64,000 bases of DNA from Bacillota bacterium (GTDB taxonomy: Bacteria; Bacillota; Clostridia; Christensenellales; SZUA-584), in assembly GCA_023412005.1 (NCBI GenBank), contig JAEYOE010000033.1, positions 1 through 64,000 of the forward strand, read 5' to 3'. The notes under the pieces are model-generated. The model had not been told where the DNA came from and did not search any database. It saw nothing but the letters and a program-made list of their open reading frames with translations. Positions 43,518 through 56,900 of the stretch are shown here, piece after piece (position 1 is the stretch's first letter; every line of letters begins with the position of its first letter). Position numbers and translations under genes: made by a program.

Positions 43518-43564
43518 TTTTTCACGTAATCCCTGCAAGATAACTAATAAAGGAGACCTTCGCT

Positions 43565-44245
43565 ATGCAATATGAAATTTTCGGCGGCAATCTTCCCGCA
43601 GTGACGATTAAGCTTGATCAGGGCGAGTCGGTTTATACACAGTCCGGCGGCATGTCGTGGATGACGTCCGGCATACAGATGCAGACCAACATGAAGGGCG
43701 GCTTCATGAAGGGACTGGGCCGCATGCTGAGCGGCGATTCCTTATTCCTCGCAACCTATTCGGCCATGGCACCGAATCAGGAAATCACCATAGCGTCCAC
43801 TTTTCCCGGCGCCATTGTGCCTCTTGATATGGCTAAGGGCGATATCATCGTGCAAAAAAGCGCGTTTCTGTGCGCACAGCCCGAGGTGATGCTCAGTGCG
43901 CATGTGGTGAAGGGCCTTAGCGCGGGGCTGTTCGGCGGCGAAGGCTTCATACTGCAAAAGCTCAGCGGCAGCGGGCTCGCATTCATCGAGATAGACGGTT
44001 CCGTGTGTGAAAAAACATTGGCACCCGGCGAATCGCTGATTGTGGATACCGGCAACATCGCGGCTTATGAAGCGTCTGTCGGCTATGAGGTGATGATGAT
44101 TAAGGGCTTTAAGAACATATTGTTCGGCGGCGAAGGGCTGCTGAACACGCGGCTCACCGGCCCCGGCAAGGTGTGGCTGCAAACGATGACGCTGCCCGGT
44201 TTCGCGGGACGCATCATACCGTTCATTCCCACCAACAACAACTGA
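43565..44245 (+). CDS. AIM24/TIGR00266-family protein
   Basis: A 226-residue all-beta protein of the AIM24 (TIGR00266) family. Its signature is GGMSWMTSGIQMQTNMKGGFMKGLGRMLSGDSLFLATYSA, with further GGEGFILQKLSGSGLAFIEIDG and GGEGLLNTRLTGPGKVWLQTM. The family is shared by bacteria and mitochondria (where it is linked to cristae organisation), but its bacterial role is unknown. There is no signal peptide. AAGGAGA precedes the ATG; an intrinsic terminator follows. Confidence 0.9.
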   Translation: MQYEIFGGNLPAVTIKLDQGESVYTQSGGMSWMTSGIQMQTNMKGGFMKGLGRMLSGDSLFLATYSAMAPNQEITIASTFPGAIVPLDMAKGDIIVQKSAFLCAQPEVMLSAHVVKGLSAGLFGGEGFILQKLSGSGLAFIEIDGSVCEKTLAPGESLIVDTGNIAAYEASVGYEVMMIKGFKNILFGGEGLLNTRLTGPGKVWLQTMTLPGFAGRIIPFIPTNNN

Positions 44246-44263
44246 GAATCTGCCACATACAAA

Positions 44264-44295
44264 GAGGAGCCGCTACACCAGCGGCTTCTTTTTGT
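44264..44295 (+). terminator. Intrinsic terminator after the AIM24-like gene
   Basis: GGAGCCGCT / AGCGGCTTC arms with a 5-base loop, followed by TTTTT, 20 bases after the stop codon. Confidence 0.8.
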
Positions 44296-44321
44296 AAAAA
44301 AAAGCGCCGTGTGAACAGCGC
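44296..44321 (-). terminator. Minus-strand intrinsic terminator
   Basis: On the minus strand GCGCTGT / ACGGCGC (one wobble pair) with a 4-base loop is followed by eight T residues. It lies 26 bases after the stop of the short open remnant at 44348-44455, so it once ended a leftward gene. Confidence 0.6.
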
Positions 44322-44347
44322 CAAAGTTATATTTATATTGATGATGC

Positions 44348-44455
44348 TTATTGGTTTTGTGTGCCGGTAACGGATGCCGACACGGATGTGCCATAACCTG
44401 CTCCCGCGTACACGTTGTCGCTCGGCCAATTCACCGCAGCACTGTAGGTCTTTTC
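44348..44455 (-). pseudogene. Remnant of the C-terminus of a leftward gene
   Basis: An open stretch of 35 codons without a start codon or ribosome site, ending TAA right before the terminator at 44296-44321. The peptide (YSAAVNWPSDNVYAGAGYGT, then Ser/Val/Thr-rich) looks like the end of a secreted or surface protein. Upstream (44456-44640) the frame is closed and no gene is seen, so this appears to be a deletion scar. The call is weak because the piece is short. Confidence 0.3.
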
Positions 44456-44640
44456 CTATGCGTCCGTCGCGAGATTTTGACTGTAATGCAATGATAGCAT
44501 AGCATTGTCTGCTATTCAAATTATATATACTATCAATTCTGGTATATGAATACAGGCAAGGATGCGTATCTGCCATGTCGCGGCAGCATTTGCAGCGTGT
44601 TGCCATCACATCCATAAAATACATGGCAGTTCCGCAAGGT

Positions 44641-44677
44641 AAACAAAGAGGACAGCCTTTTGGCCGTCCTCTTGTTT
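44641..44677. terminator. Bidirectional intrinsic terminator
   Basis: GAGGACAGCC-TTTT-GGCCGTCCTC, flanked by AAACAAA and TTGTTT, works in both directions. It lies just after the stop of the small minus-strand gene at 44686. Confidence 0.8.
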
Positions 44678-44685
44678 CCCAGTTC

Positions 44686-44829
44686 TCATCCGTCATGCGG
44701 ATCGTCTTCCCCGCTGTAATGCACACGCAAGTCTTCCCTTAAGCCTATCTGGTGGTCCGTCCCGTCGTTTGCATTTGTCCGCGAAGAAAATTGATCCAGC
44801 ATTCTTCTGGGATCCTTCTTTTTTTTCAT
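44686..44829 (-). CDS. Small acidic/basic protein (47 aa), function unknown
   Basis: The ATG at 44829 follows GAGG at nine bases. The 47-residue product begins MKKKKDPRRM and continues hydrophilic, with many Asp, His and Gly, ending EDDPHDG. It has no membrane or signal segment. It has its own terminator and sits between the AIM24-like gene and the giant surface protein. I do not recognise the family. Confidence 0.5.
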   Translation of the reverse strand: MKKKKDPRRMLDQFSSRTNANDGTDHQIGLREDLRVHYSGEDDPHDG

Positions 44830-44915
44830 TTTTATTATCCTCGTCTTTATTATGCTCAGTTCATAATAAAAAAAAGCGGGTGCTCGCATGAACTCCCGCT
44901 GAAAATGGTTCTTTT

Positions 44916-47900
44916 TTATTCCCAGCTTTCAATCGCCGCTGTAAAGCTGTCCCTCGCGTCATCAGGTATCACTGCGCTGAAAACCTCTTTGCCGTCCAGT
45001 GTGACGGTGAGTTTTTTTCTTCTCATACGGCGTGTCAGTCCGTCAGACAGTGTAATCCTTCCATCCGTGCTGTCCTTAATATCTGCGCGTTTCAAAGCGA
45101 TCGTGAGCACATCGCGGCTGCGTCTGAGCCTTCTGATGACAACAGCCTTTCTGGCTCGCCCGCTGCTTTGGCTGACCAGCGCTTCTATTTTCACATTACG
45201 CCACAGCAGCAGCAGGAATATCAGCAGCAGCCCAAGAGCCGTGCCGCCGCCCGCATAGGCATACCAGGGCAGCTCAGGCCTTGGCAGCCGCTGACCAAAC
45301 GCGATATCTTCATCGGTAATGGTCACCTCTACGAGACGAACGTTGCCGTTTCCATCCATCACCTCAATCAGATAGGTGCCCGGCTTTATGTCTTCAAGCA
45401 CGAGCGAATCCTGCCATTCGCCGTCCGGCAGCCTGATTTTTACAGCATCCTTCACCACGTCCGTGGCGCTGACGCTCACATCGCCCGATACGGGCTCAGG
45501 TGTCTGTGTGGGCGCCGCAAAGGTCTCTTCCTCCGGTCCGGGTGCCCCCGTCTCCTTCTCGGCTATCTTAAACGGCCCGAACGTTTTGTTTGCCGTTAAC
45601 CCAAACGCGTTTTTCGCATACGCATGGATGTAATACGTGCCGGGCTTGCTGATGAGAATATCGCTCTTATAGCTCTGGTAAGCGCCGGAGAACGTTTTTG
45701 ACTCTGTCAGTGCGTAACCCTTGCCAACAATTTCCGACATATCATCGGTAAACTTCAGCGATGCTTTGATATCCGTCAGCGTTGTTTCGCCGATGACGTA
45801 GCTGCCTGTGCTGCATTCTATAGCGGGCGGCGTTTCGTCAAGGCTATCTACCGTTACATTAAATTTGGTGCTGTTCCCAACGTTGTCCACAATCGTCATC
45901 GCGTAAACGTCATTCTTATCCGCAGTCCACGTCAGATCCGAAGACGCTTTTTTTTGTGTGCCGTCCGGCATGATCAAATGGCTGTTGCCGCTGCCGCCCG
46001 GGTCAGCCGCGAGCGTGAACTTAAGCTGCGCTTTGTTGCCCGATACCGTGACCTCTGTCTTGGGCATTACAGGCGCCATCTTATCGATTTTTATCAAATA
46101 ACCGCCGAATTCGCCCACATTACCAAACTCATCAGCGGCCTGAATAAACACGCTGTGAACACCGCTGACCACCGTTTTGCCCGATTCCGCAGCAAAGAGC
46201 TTATCCTCAGTCGCATATTTGAATGAAACCGTCGGCGCGTCTTCAACGGACACAGCCGTTACTGTCACGCTTTGGTTAGTCCATGTTCCTGCCGTATACG
46301 GTTTGCCGTCCGCTTTTGTCATCTTCACAACAATATTGACGGGAACGTTCTTATCAACCACCAGCTTGCCGGAGTAACCGTAACCGCTGGTGAACTCATC
46401 ATCAGACGCGTTAACCCTGAACTGCAGGTTGGTGATGCTGGTTAACCCGAAAGGCAGTTTAAAGTCGTACGCCGTTTCATCGAGCCCCGTTTCAATCACG
46501 TTCCACGTTGCCCCATCAAAGTACTCAAGCGTATACGTCAGCGGGTCGCCGTCTATATCGTACCCGGTCCAAGTCACGTTCACCGTAGATTCGCCGCCGT
46601 AGCGCGAACCCTGAACGGGCGTATGCACCACCGGCACCGCAGGCGGGTCGTTCACGCTGTTAACGGCGACCGTGACCGTCGCGCTGTCTGTGCCGCCATG
46701 GCCGTCCGACATCAGATAGGTGAAGCTGTCGTCGCCCGCGAATTGGTCAGCCGGTGTGTACGCCACCTTATTGTCTTTCATCTCTGCTTTGCCATGAGAC
46801 GGTGCCCCGACGCTCGTCACCTTAAAGTCGTTTGTGGAATATATCTGCCCGCTGTTGAGCCCGCCTTGTGTATCAACGTCCGTATCGTTTGCCAGCACGT
46901 TGATAACCACCATATCCTCGTCGTTCGTCACTGCCGTGTCGTCGTTCGCGATCGGTGCGTCGTTCACCTGCCGTATGGTCACCGTCACCAGCGCCTTATC
47001 CGCAGTGTCTCCGTCCGATAGCTTGTACTCAAAGCTGTCCGTGCCGTTGAAATTGGCCGTCGGCGTATATTTCACCTGGTTGCCGTCCAGCTCGGCTGTG
47101 CCGTGCGCCGGCAATTTCAGGCCGGTGTCTCCCAGCGAGAGCGTTAATGTCTCGTCCTCGGGATGCGCATTCAGCTCTGTTTTCGTGTCCTGATCCGTAT
47201 CGTTCAAAAGCGCGCTGATCCAAACCGGCTGATCTTCGTTGGTTTGTGCACTGTCATCAACAGCATCCGGCGCGTCGTTCACCTGCGCCACCGTGACGGT
47301 CACAACGCCCGTATCCGATGCGTTTGAAGGGTCTTTAACCGTATACGTGAAGCTGTCGGTGCCGTTCCAGTCTTTGTTCGGGGTATACCGGATATCCGTG
47401 CCGTTCACGCTTACCGTTCCGTGCGCGGGCCGTCCGGTTGTTTCCACCGTCACTGTCAGGCTGTCGCCGTCCACATCATGAATCAGCGACCCGACAGGCA
47501 CATCCACCGCCGTGTCTTCATTTGTGGAAGCGGTGGTGTCAGCCGCTGTGGGCGCATCGTTTACAGGCTTTACCGTGATGGTGATCGTCCCCGTATCCGT
47601 TGTATCGGCAATATCGCTGACTGTGTAATCAATCGACACGGTGCCATGGTAGTTTGCGTCAGGCGTGTAGGTCACGTCTCCGTCTTTATCAGTGCTGATT
47701 GTTCCATGCATCGCGCCAACATCTCCGAGCAAACCGTCCAGTTCAAGCACGTCGCCAATATCCTGATCCGTATCGTTACCGAGTACATTGAAGGTGATCG
47801 GTGTCTCTTCGTTTGTCTCCACGACATCATCCACAGCCTTCGGTGCATCATTTTCGCTGTCCACCACAATGGTCAGAGTGCTCGACGCACTGCCGCCATG

Positions 47901-50900
47901 ACCGTCGGTCATTGTATAATCGATATAAACGGCACCCGCGAAACCCGCATCCGGGTCGTATGTGATTACGCCGCCGGATTCGGAAAGCGTGCCGTAGCCG
48001 GTTCCGTAAAACGCATAGCTTTGCACCGCAAAAGTGCTCCTGTAGTGCAGATCCGCAAGGTTATTATCCGCATCCGTATCCACGTCCGTATCGTTGGCAA
48101 GCACATCGAAGCTGACGATTGTATCCTCCGCCGTCAGCGTGCTGTCGGGCTTGGCCACCGGGTTGTCATTCACCTGCGACACGTTCACCGTCACCTTGCC
48201 CTTGTCGGTCAAAACGCCGTCACTCACGTAATACTCAAACGCATCCGGGCCGTTAAAGTTGTTATTCGGCGTATAGAGTATTTTGTTATCCTCTATAGAC
48301 AGTGTTCCGTGCGCGGGTGCCAGCAGACCGCCACCGCTTAAAGACACCGACAGCACTTCGGTAACAGGCGTTGCGTTCAGCGTGCTGTCCCTATCCACAT
48401 CGTTGTCGTTAAACAGCACATCTATTTGTGTTGGTGTGTCCTCGGTAACGGCGATATCCAAATCGTCGCTGGCCACAGGCGCATCGTTCACCTGATCAAC
48501 CGTCACTGTGATTTCGCCTTTGTCGAAATCACCGATAGCATCCGTCACTGTATATTTGAATGTCACGACACCGTTCCAGTCGGTCGCCGGTGTGTAGGCC
48601 ATCTGTTTACCCGCAACCGATACCGTACCGACAGCCGGTTTATCATCGTTGGCAACCGTCACTGTCAGCGTCTCCCCCGGGTCGGTGGCTAAGTCTGCGT
48701 CGCTGATCAGCGAGCTTACATCAATCAACACCGGTGTCTGTTCGTTCGTGGTAACAGTTGTATCATCCGCAATCGGCTTATCATTCACCGACGTGACGGT
48801 TACGTCGAACTCAAAGGGTGTCACGTTCGTCGCGTGATCGGCATCCTCCACAACCAGCCGTATGGCAATGGGCCCGCCATGCTGATGATCTTTGGGCTTA
48901 ACGGTCACGGTGCGTTCGCCGCCGCTCCCTTTTGTAATGCTCACATCACTTGTCCCTACTAATGAAGCATCTTCTGTGCTGGCCACCTGTACGTTCAGGT
49001 TTTCGGCAGCTGTTTCCTCATCGGATACGGCAAACGTAAACGAATTGCTTCCGTCCTCCGCTATTGTTAAATCTTGCGGGTCTGTATCAAACACAGGCGG
49101 GTCGTTCACGGCGCTGACGGTTATTGTCACCGTCGACGTGGCCTCCAAGCCGTACCCGTCATTCATCGTGTAAGATATCACAACATCGCCGTACCAATTT
49201 TCAGACGGTGCGGTGTAATGCAGCTTGTTATCCACAACGCTGACAGTGCCGTGCGTTTCACCTATGAAATGCACGTCTCCTTCGTCCGTGGATATCGCAA
49301 ACGAAGCCTTGCTATGCGGCACCGCATTGAGCGCTGCATCCGTATCAACATCCGTGTCGTTTAAGAGCACGTCAATATCAACGACGGCGCTCTCATTAAC
49401 GATTGCCGTATCCGCATACGCTATCGGCTCGTCGTTCACCTGATCAATCGTGACGTTAACGGTGCCCTTCACGGGCGCTGCCTCACCGTCGCTGACGTAA
49501 TAATCAAATGAAACACTGCCGTTGAAATCCGGATCGGGGTTAAACTGAATGTCGTTTCCGACAATGATCGCAGTACCCTTCGCGCCCGCATGATTCACAA
49601 CGCTCGAAATTGACAGCGATTCATCCTCCGGATGTTTATTGAGATCGGGGTCCTTGTCGACATCCTCGTCGTTGCTCAGCACGGTAAGCGTCAATGAACC
49701 GTCTTCATTCATCGTCACATCTTCGCCCGTCACCACCGGCTTGTCATTCACCTGCGATATGTGCATTGTTATCGTCGCGGTCGCGGTTGCGTTGAACATA
49801 TCCTTCACGGTGTAGGTAAAGCTGTCGTCACCATTGAAGTTTGCCGTCGGCGTATAGAGTAGATTATTGCCGCTCAATGTTGCCGTACCGTGAGACGGTG
49901 CTGAAACATTTGATATGCTTAAAGCATCGCCGTTTGTCGCAATGTCCACATCAGCGGTCAGTGCCGTCCAGTCAATCGCGAAATTTTTGGTGTCCTCATC
50001 GATTGTTTTTTCCGCACCGCTTGCTGTCGGCGCATCGTTCACCGGGCTCACTGTCACAACGAACTCACAGTCAGCCGTGCCGCCATCGCTGTCTGTCACA
50101 CGCAGCCGCACGGTTGTACCGGCCGTGTCGTTTTGATTGTTTTTGGGATTCACAATCACGCTTCTGCTGCCGCCGCTTCCTGAGAATGTCACATCGCTTG
50201 TGCTCGCAAGTGTTCCGTTGGACGTAGAGATCACCTGCACCGTTAAAGACGCGGCGGACGTTTCTACGTCACTCACCGCAAACTCGCTTTCGCCGTTGTC
50301 CCCGTCTTCTGTCAGCTCCATATCGGCGGGAACAGAAATAACCGGCAGGTCGTTCACGCTGTTAACCGTTACATTCACCACGCCTGAACCGCTTCCGCCG
50401 TGGCCGTCCAAAACCGTATAGTTTATTTGGTTATTGTCATGGTTGTTGGCGGCCGGGGTATATGTCAATGTCTTGCCGCCATCCGTGATTGCCACCGAGC
50501 CGTATTCGGTATGGGCCACGGTTGCCGCCGATATCGTAAATGTCGTTTTGGAATTCGGCGAAGCATTCAGGCCGCTTTGCGTATCCACGTCCGTGTCGTT
50601 CGCGAGCGGATCGATCACCAGCGGCGTATCCTCATCCGTCGACACATTATCCGTGACTGCCACGGGGTTGTCATTCACCTGCGCCACAGATACCGTAATC
50701 TGCGCGGTGCTCGATACACCCGTCACGTCTTTAATTGTGTACGAGAAGGTCTCGGTGCCGTTGAAATCCGTCTTCGGCGTGTATCGTATGGTTGTGTAGC
50801 CGCTGCCATCGCTTTGAATAGCGGCTGTGCCGTTTGTCGGCGTCGCCACAGCGGTGATCTTGAGCTTCTCCGCTGTCGGATTCGCGTTGAGCGCTGCATT

Positions 50901-53900
50901 CGTATCAACGTCCGTATCGTTGGCAAGCGCGTCAATCTCGATCCACTGTTCCTCGTCGGTGTTAATGCCGGTATCGTTATTGGCCACCGGCGCATCGTTC
51001 ACCTGTTTCACCGTCACCGTCACTGTAGAACTGCTCGTTACACCAGCAATATCTTTAATCGTATAATCGAAGATGATCGGGCCGCCGTTAAAATTGGGTT
51101 TGGGCGTCACATTAATGCCTTTTTTATCGTCGGTCACACTCACAATCAGGTTCTCGTTGCTGCATGTTGCCGATACCACAAACAGCTCGTCCGAGCCGGT
51201 CAGCAAATCGGGGTCTTTATCGTTGGTGAGTACGGTTAATTTTGTGGTGGCATCTTCATTCACATCAAATGCATCGGCGACTGCTGTCGGCGCTTCGTTC
51301 ACACTGTTGACCACAAATTTAAATTTTGTGGACGATGCAAGCGCCCCGTCACTAACTGTCAGTGTGATGAATGTGGAGCCGTTCCATGCGCCGTTGGGCA
51401 ACACATCAATCGTTCTGTTCGCCCCCGTACCTCCAAGCACCATGCCGGTAGGCAGCACCAGCACCGGGTTGCTGCCCTTCTTGGTCAGCGTCAGTGAGCC
51501 CTCATCAGTGTCAACATCTGATATTGTAAATTGAATACCGGTTTTTGATTCCGTCTCATTGACGGTATAGACCGGCATTGTCGCGTCGTCAAGCGGGTCT
51601 GCGTTGCTGTCGTCTACCAGATGAATCACCGGCGCGTCGTTCACGGGTGTGACGTTAACGGTAACCTTATAACTGAATGTTTCGTTGGTATTATTGTCCT
51701 GCATTGTGTATTCGAATGTATCAGTGTCCGTTCTGTCCTGTCCAGTTACATAGTTAATTGACTTCCCGTCAGCGGCAATCGTCGCCGTACCATGCACAGG
51801 ATTCGTTTTTATAAGAATCACGCTGTCCTTGCTGGGGTCGGATTTAAAGTCAACATCATCGTTATCAAGCACATTGAGCTGTGTTGGCACATCCTCTGAG
51901 ACCGTAAAAGTATCATCTCCGTCTGCCACCGGTTCGTCGTTTACCGAGTTGACAGTGATATGGAATGTTCTTGTCGCGGTTTTAACCGGCGAGCCTGAAT
52001 CCGTGACGGTCAGCGTAATATCCGCTTCGCCATAGCCGTTGAGCACCGGTGTGGCTTTCACCGTTCTTGCGCCATTGCCGGTTAACGGGTTGGTAATCAC
52101 AATTCTTTCATTCGGAAATAGTTCGGGGTTGGAGCAAGAGAAATTGACATCGAGCCCGTCTTTGCTGTCTTCTTCGTCGCTCACTGTGAAAGCGATTTCC
52201 CCTGTGTCATGATCCTCATCAATCTCCAAATTACTGATGGCTGTCATCGTCGGCGCATCGTTATCAGGCGTCACCGTCACGGTCACCGTCGCCGTTGATG
52301 AGCCTTCGCTGTCCACAGCCTTGTAAGTGAATGTCACCTTAATATCGGTCTTCTCCGGCATGTTGCTGTCCGGCGTGTACTTTATTTTGTTTCTGCCCGC
52401 ATCCGTGACAACTTCAACAGTGCCTCTGTTTGGGGACAGCGCGCTGACGTTTTCAATATGCAGCGAGGCATCACCCTCGTTTTGCAGGTCAACGTCATCG
52501 TTGGCCAATACATCTATTAAGACATATTCGTCTGTTTCCTTAACAGTAGCGCTGTCGTTAACGGCAACCGGAACGTCATTAACCGGCTTCACCGTCAGCG
52601 TAAACGTATCGCTTGCGGTGAGTGTGCCGTCCGACACCGTCACGGTGATCAGCGATGTGCCGAATTTATTGTCGTAGGGTTCCAGTGTAAACGTGCGTAC
52701 GCCATCTTCGCCGCCGGGTGTTGCATTGTTGTTGTTATTCACTGCCACTGCCGGAAGCAGCGCCGTGTTGCCGCGCGTCACCGTTACGGCCAAATTGCTG
52801 TCGGGATAATCCACGTCACTGACCGTGACGGTCAGTGTGCCGGTGGCGCCGTCCTCATTAATCTCAATATCATCTAGGTTGGTAATCGTCGGCGTATCGT
52901 TGACGGGTTTCACCGTAACATTGACAGTAAACACGGCCGTTTCGAGGCTCTTATCAACAGCGGTATACGTGAACAAATCGGAGCCGAAATAATTTGCGTC
53001 CGGCGTGTAGATGATTGTTTTATTGTCTGCCTTGAGCGTTGCCGTGCCGTTCCCAGGGTCGCTGACAGAATCAGGCACCACAGTCACATCTTCGTCGTCC
53101 GGATTGGTCGATTCGTCAATATCGTCGTTGGCGGTCACGAGTATCTCCAATGCCGTATCTTCATCCGTTGATACCGTATCGTTTCCGCCGGACGGCGCGT
53201 CGTTAACGGGTGTCACTGTTACCGTTACCGTCGCCGCGCTTGTTTTATCCTCGCTGTCTTTAATCCAGTAGGTAAAGCTGTCGGTTCCGTTCCAGTTCGC
53301 ATCCGGTTTGTATTTAATCTTATCCGGCTGCCCAGTTTCCTTCACGCGTGACAGTGTGCCGTGAGACACACCGGAGAAAGACGTGATGGTCAGCATATCG
53401 CCATCCATAATGTCGAGCTCAATATCGTTGGCCAATACGTCGATATCCGTTTCTCCGTCTTCGGCGATGGTCGCCGAATCGTCGACTGCTGTCGGGTTAT
53501 CGTTCACGGGCAGCACCGTGACTGTAACGGTGCCCGTCGATGTGCCGTTTACCAGCTCGCCGTCGCTCACCTGTATGTTAAAGCTGTCTGTTCCCGTGTA
53601 GTCGGCAGACGGCGTATACGTGAACGAACCGTCGGGGCTGACCGACACTGTGCCGTGTGCGGGATCTGTCGATTTTGAGAATGTCAGCGTTGACGAATCG
53701 ATATCTGTTGCTGTGACGCTGCTGCTCACCGCCATGTCTTCATTCGTCGTCACGGCTTTCGGCGCCATCACCGGCGCATCGTTAACGGCATTCACGGTGA
53801 TTTCATAGTCGGCGGTTGCGTGCTTATCCCCATCGGTCACATCAAAATGCACCCACATTGAGCCGTGCACATCGTCTTCCGGGGTAACGGTTAACAGCTT

Positions 53901-56900
53901 GCGGTCAGACAAGCTGGACAGCTTAATGCCCTCTGTTTTCAGCATGTTTGTCGTTTCTGATGTAATCGTAATGATCAGCTTGCTGGTGTCTGTCGTTTCC
54001 GGGTCGCTGACAACAAAGCTGAACGATTCGCTTTTGTCCTCGTCCATAACCCAAGCGATATCCGGGTATTTGCTGATGGCCGGCGGGTCATTCTCGGGGC
54101 TGATCTCCACCGTTACCGTTGCGGTATCGGTGCCGCCGTGGCCGTCACCGACAGTGTATGTGAATGTATCTGTGCCGTAGAAGTTTAGCGCAGGCGTGTA
54201 ATCCACACTCTTTTTGTCGCCGCTGATGACAGCCGTTGCCCCTTCCGAGGACGCAGTGCTTAAAACGATCAGTGCGTCGCCGTCAATATCGCTGTCGTTG
54301 GTCAGTACTGTCACGTTAACCGTTGTATCTTCTGTGGTTGCTGCCGTGTCGTTTCTCGCCAGCGGTTCGTCGTTGGCCGCAATTACAGTGACCGTGACGG
54401 TACCGGTGGCTGTCGCACCGTTTTTGTCCATGACGGTATATGTGAATGTATCCTCACCGTTAAAGTCACCCTGAACGCTGTACTCCAGTGTGCCGTTATG
54501 TTTGTTCTGCACCCGGCCCGTTGCAGGAACCGATACAGATGAAATCGTCGGCACATGGTCTTCCACGTCGCTGATGCTGCCAGACAGGTCGACCAGCACG
54601 CTCGTTGTGCCCGGCGTGCCAGTCACGCCAGAATTCTCCGTGACCTCCACCGATTTATCATTGGCAACCGGCGCATCGTTCACCGGCACCACCAAAAGCC
54701 GGAACTCCGCTTCGGCCGTCTGCTTATCGTCGCCGTCTCTGCCATCCACAGCCGCGATGTTAATATATGTGATACCGGATTCATTGGAGACAGGATTGAG
54801 CGAAATCTCCATTTTATATTCGCCCGTTTCAGCATTTTTCTCCACGCATTGCAGCGATATGCCACTGCTCTGCACCACGCCCGTGTTGCTCGAGATGATG
54901 GTGTAAAGCACGGTATCGCTCATGTCATCATCCAAATTGGTCACGGTGTAAGGCACCTTTATCAGCGTGTCTTCGTTCGTGGTATTGTAGTAAGCAAGGC
55001 CCGAAATGCTCAAGGGATCGTTCACCGGCAGCACTTTAAACGTGATGGTCTGCGAGCTGCTGAGAGCCGCTTCCGTTACATCTGTTACCGTGTAACTCAC
55101 TGTATCTGTACCGTTCCAGTTCGGGTCGGGCGTGTACGTGACGATGCCGGTCGCTTCATCAAAAGCCGCTTCACCGTGGGCTGGCTGGGTCATCTCCACC
55201 GTCAGCGCCGTGCCGCCGTCCACGTCCGTGTTCGGTGTAATCACCGCAACGGCTGCCGACGTGTCTTCATAGAGCGTTCGCGTGATCTCTTCGAGCACCG
55301 GCGCGTCGTCCAGCGCATTCACCGTCACATAGATCACATGAAAATCCTGCGTTATTCCGTCGCTGACACCAAGCAGCAGCTTGACCGTACCGTTGGCGTT
55401 GGCATACAGCGGTTCGGCTGTTACCCTCGCGCTGCCCAGCCCCGTTGATATTGCGGTAACTTTGAGATCGAGCGCAACCGGTGCGGCTGTAATTGGATCA
55501 TACGTATAGGTATAAAACTTGAGAACATCTTCTGTATCCGCATCGCTGAACGTCACATCGAACGTGACGCCCTCCGAATCCTCATCGAACGTTTCCGCTG
55601 TGTTGACATCGTTTGTGATGGCCGCTCCGTGTACCGTTTCGATAACGGGCGGATCGTTAACGGCATGAACCGACATGATGATATTTGCCGAAGCTTTTTC
55701 AACACCGTTTTTACCGTCGGAATCGCCGTCTGTCCCGTCTTTCTGCTCTGTCACCGTATACTTAATGGGCACTTCCTCACCGTTCATATTGGGCGCAGGT
55801 GTAAACACCCAGTTTGGCCCGCTGCCCGTGAAAGTACCGAGAGTCGTTGGCGCGATTGTCACCGATACCGGAACACCGTTGGGATTGCTGTATGGTAATG
55901 TTATATTGACACTGGCTCCGTCTTCTGTGGTTTCCTTATATATGTCATGGCAGTATACCGTACTCTGAAATTCGATGCCGATATAAACGGTGGCCGTATC
56001 CGTTCCGCCGTTACCGTCGGATACCGTATACGTAAAGCTGTCGGCTCCGTTTGCTTCAAGAGATGTCCCTGAGCGCGTGTAGCGAATCTTGTTGCTTTCT
56101 ATGCTCACGGTACCGTGACTCGGATCCGTCTTGCTTATGACTGTCAGCACATCATTTTCAACGTCATTATCGTTACCGAGAACATTGATCAACGCCGTTT
56201 CCTCTCCGGTGTTGTTCGGCAATTCGCAATAATCCGTCCAGGCCACGGGCGCATCGTTCACAGAATTCACAATAATGGTCAGTTGGGCTGTCGCGGTGTC
56301 CTTGCCGTCTGTTACCGTATACGTCAGGTTCTCGGTGCCAAACCGATTCCGGTATGGCGTGTATGAATACGTGTCACCCGTTTTTTTAATTTGGCCGAAT
56401 ACCGGCGTGCTGACGGTGCTGACCCAAATGGTATCACTCTCAACATCCGAATCGTTTGAGAGCAAATTAAGATCGGTAATGGAGGTATCTTCATCCACCG
56501 TGAACGTATCATCAACAGCTTTAGGCGCGTCGTTAACCGACATGACGGTGAGTGTGAAGCTGCGCGTCTCATATAAGCCGGTATCGTCTTCGGCCCTGAT
56601 TGTTATTATTGCCTCACCATACTTATCATCTGATGGCACCAGCACCAGCGAGTATGTGCCGTCTTCATGATCCGTCAGCTTAATATGGTCGCTGTCATTA
56701 TCAAGCAGCGTGGTGTTGTTAGACGTTGCTGTTACCGTTAGGGTGTTCTCCGTGTCCTGATCCGTCACGGAAAAATTGATGGTTCCCGACGGGTTGTCTT
56801 CATATATATAGAGATTGGCAATTGCGCTGATGACAGGCGGATACTTTGCGTCTTCAATGTGCATGGTGACCGTGCCCGTATCGGAAAGCTTGCCGTCCGA

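Noticed and set aside
47421..48341. Open frames of 100-300 codons on the plus strand throughout the giant gene (also 54555-55448 and 50400-51239)
   Set aside because: They recur in register with the repeats and mirror Asp/Val/Thr-rich codons; none has a ribosome site and all lie opposite a coherent 5122-codon frame.
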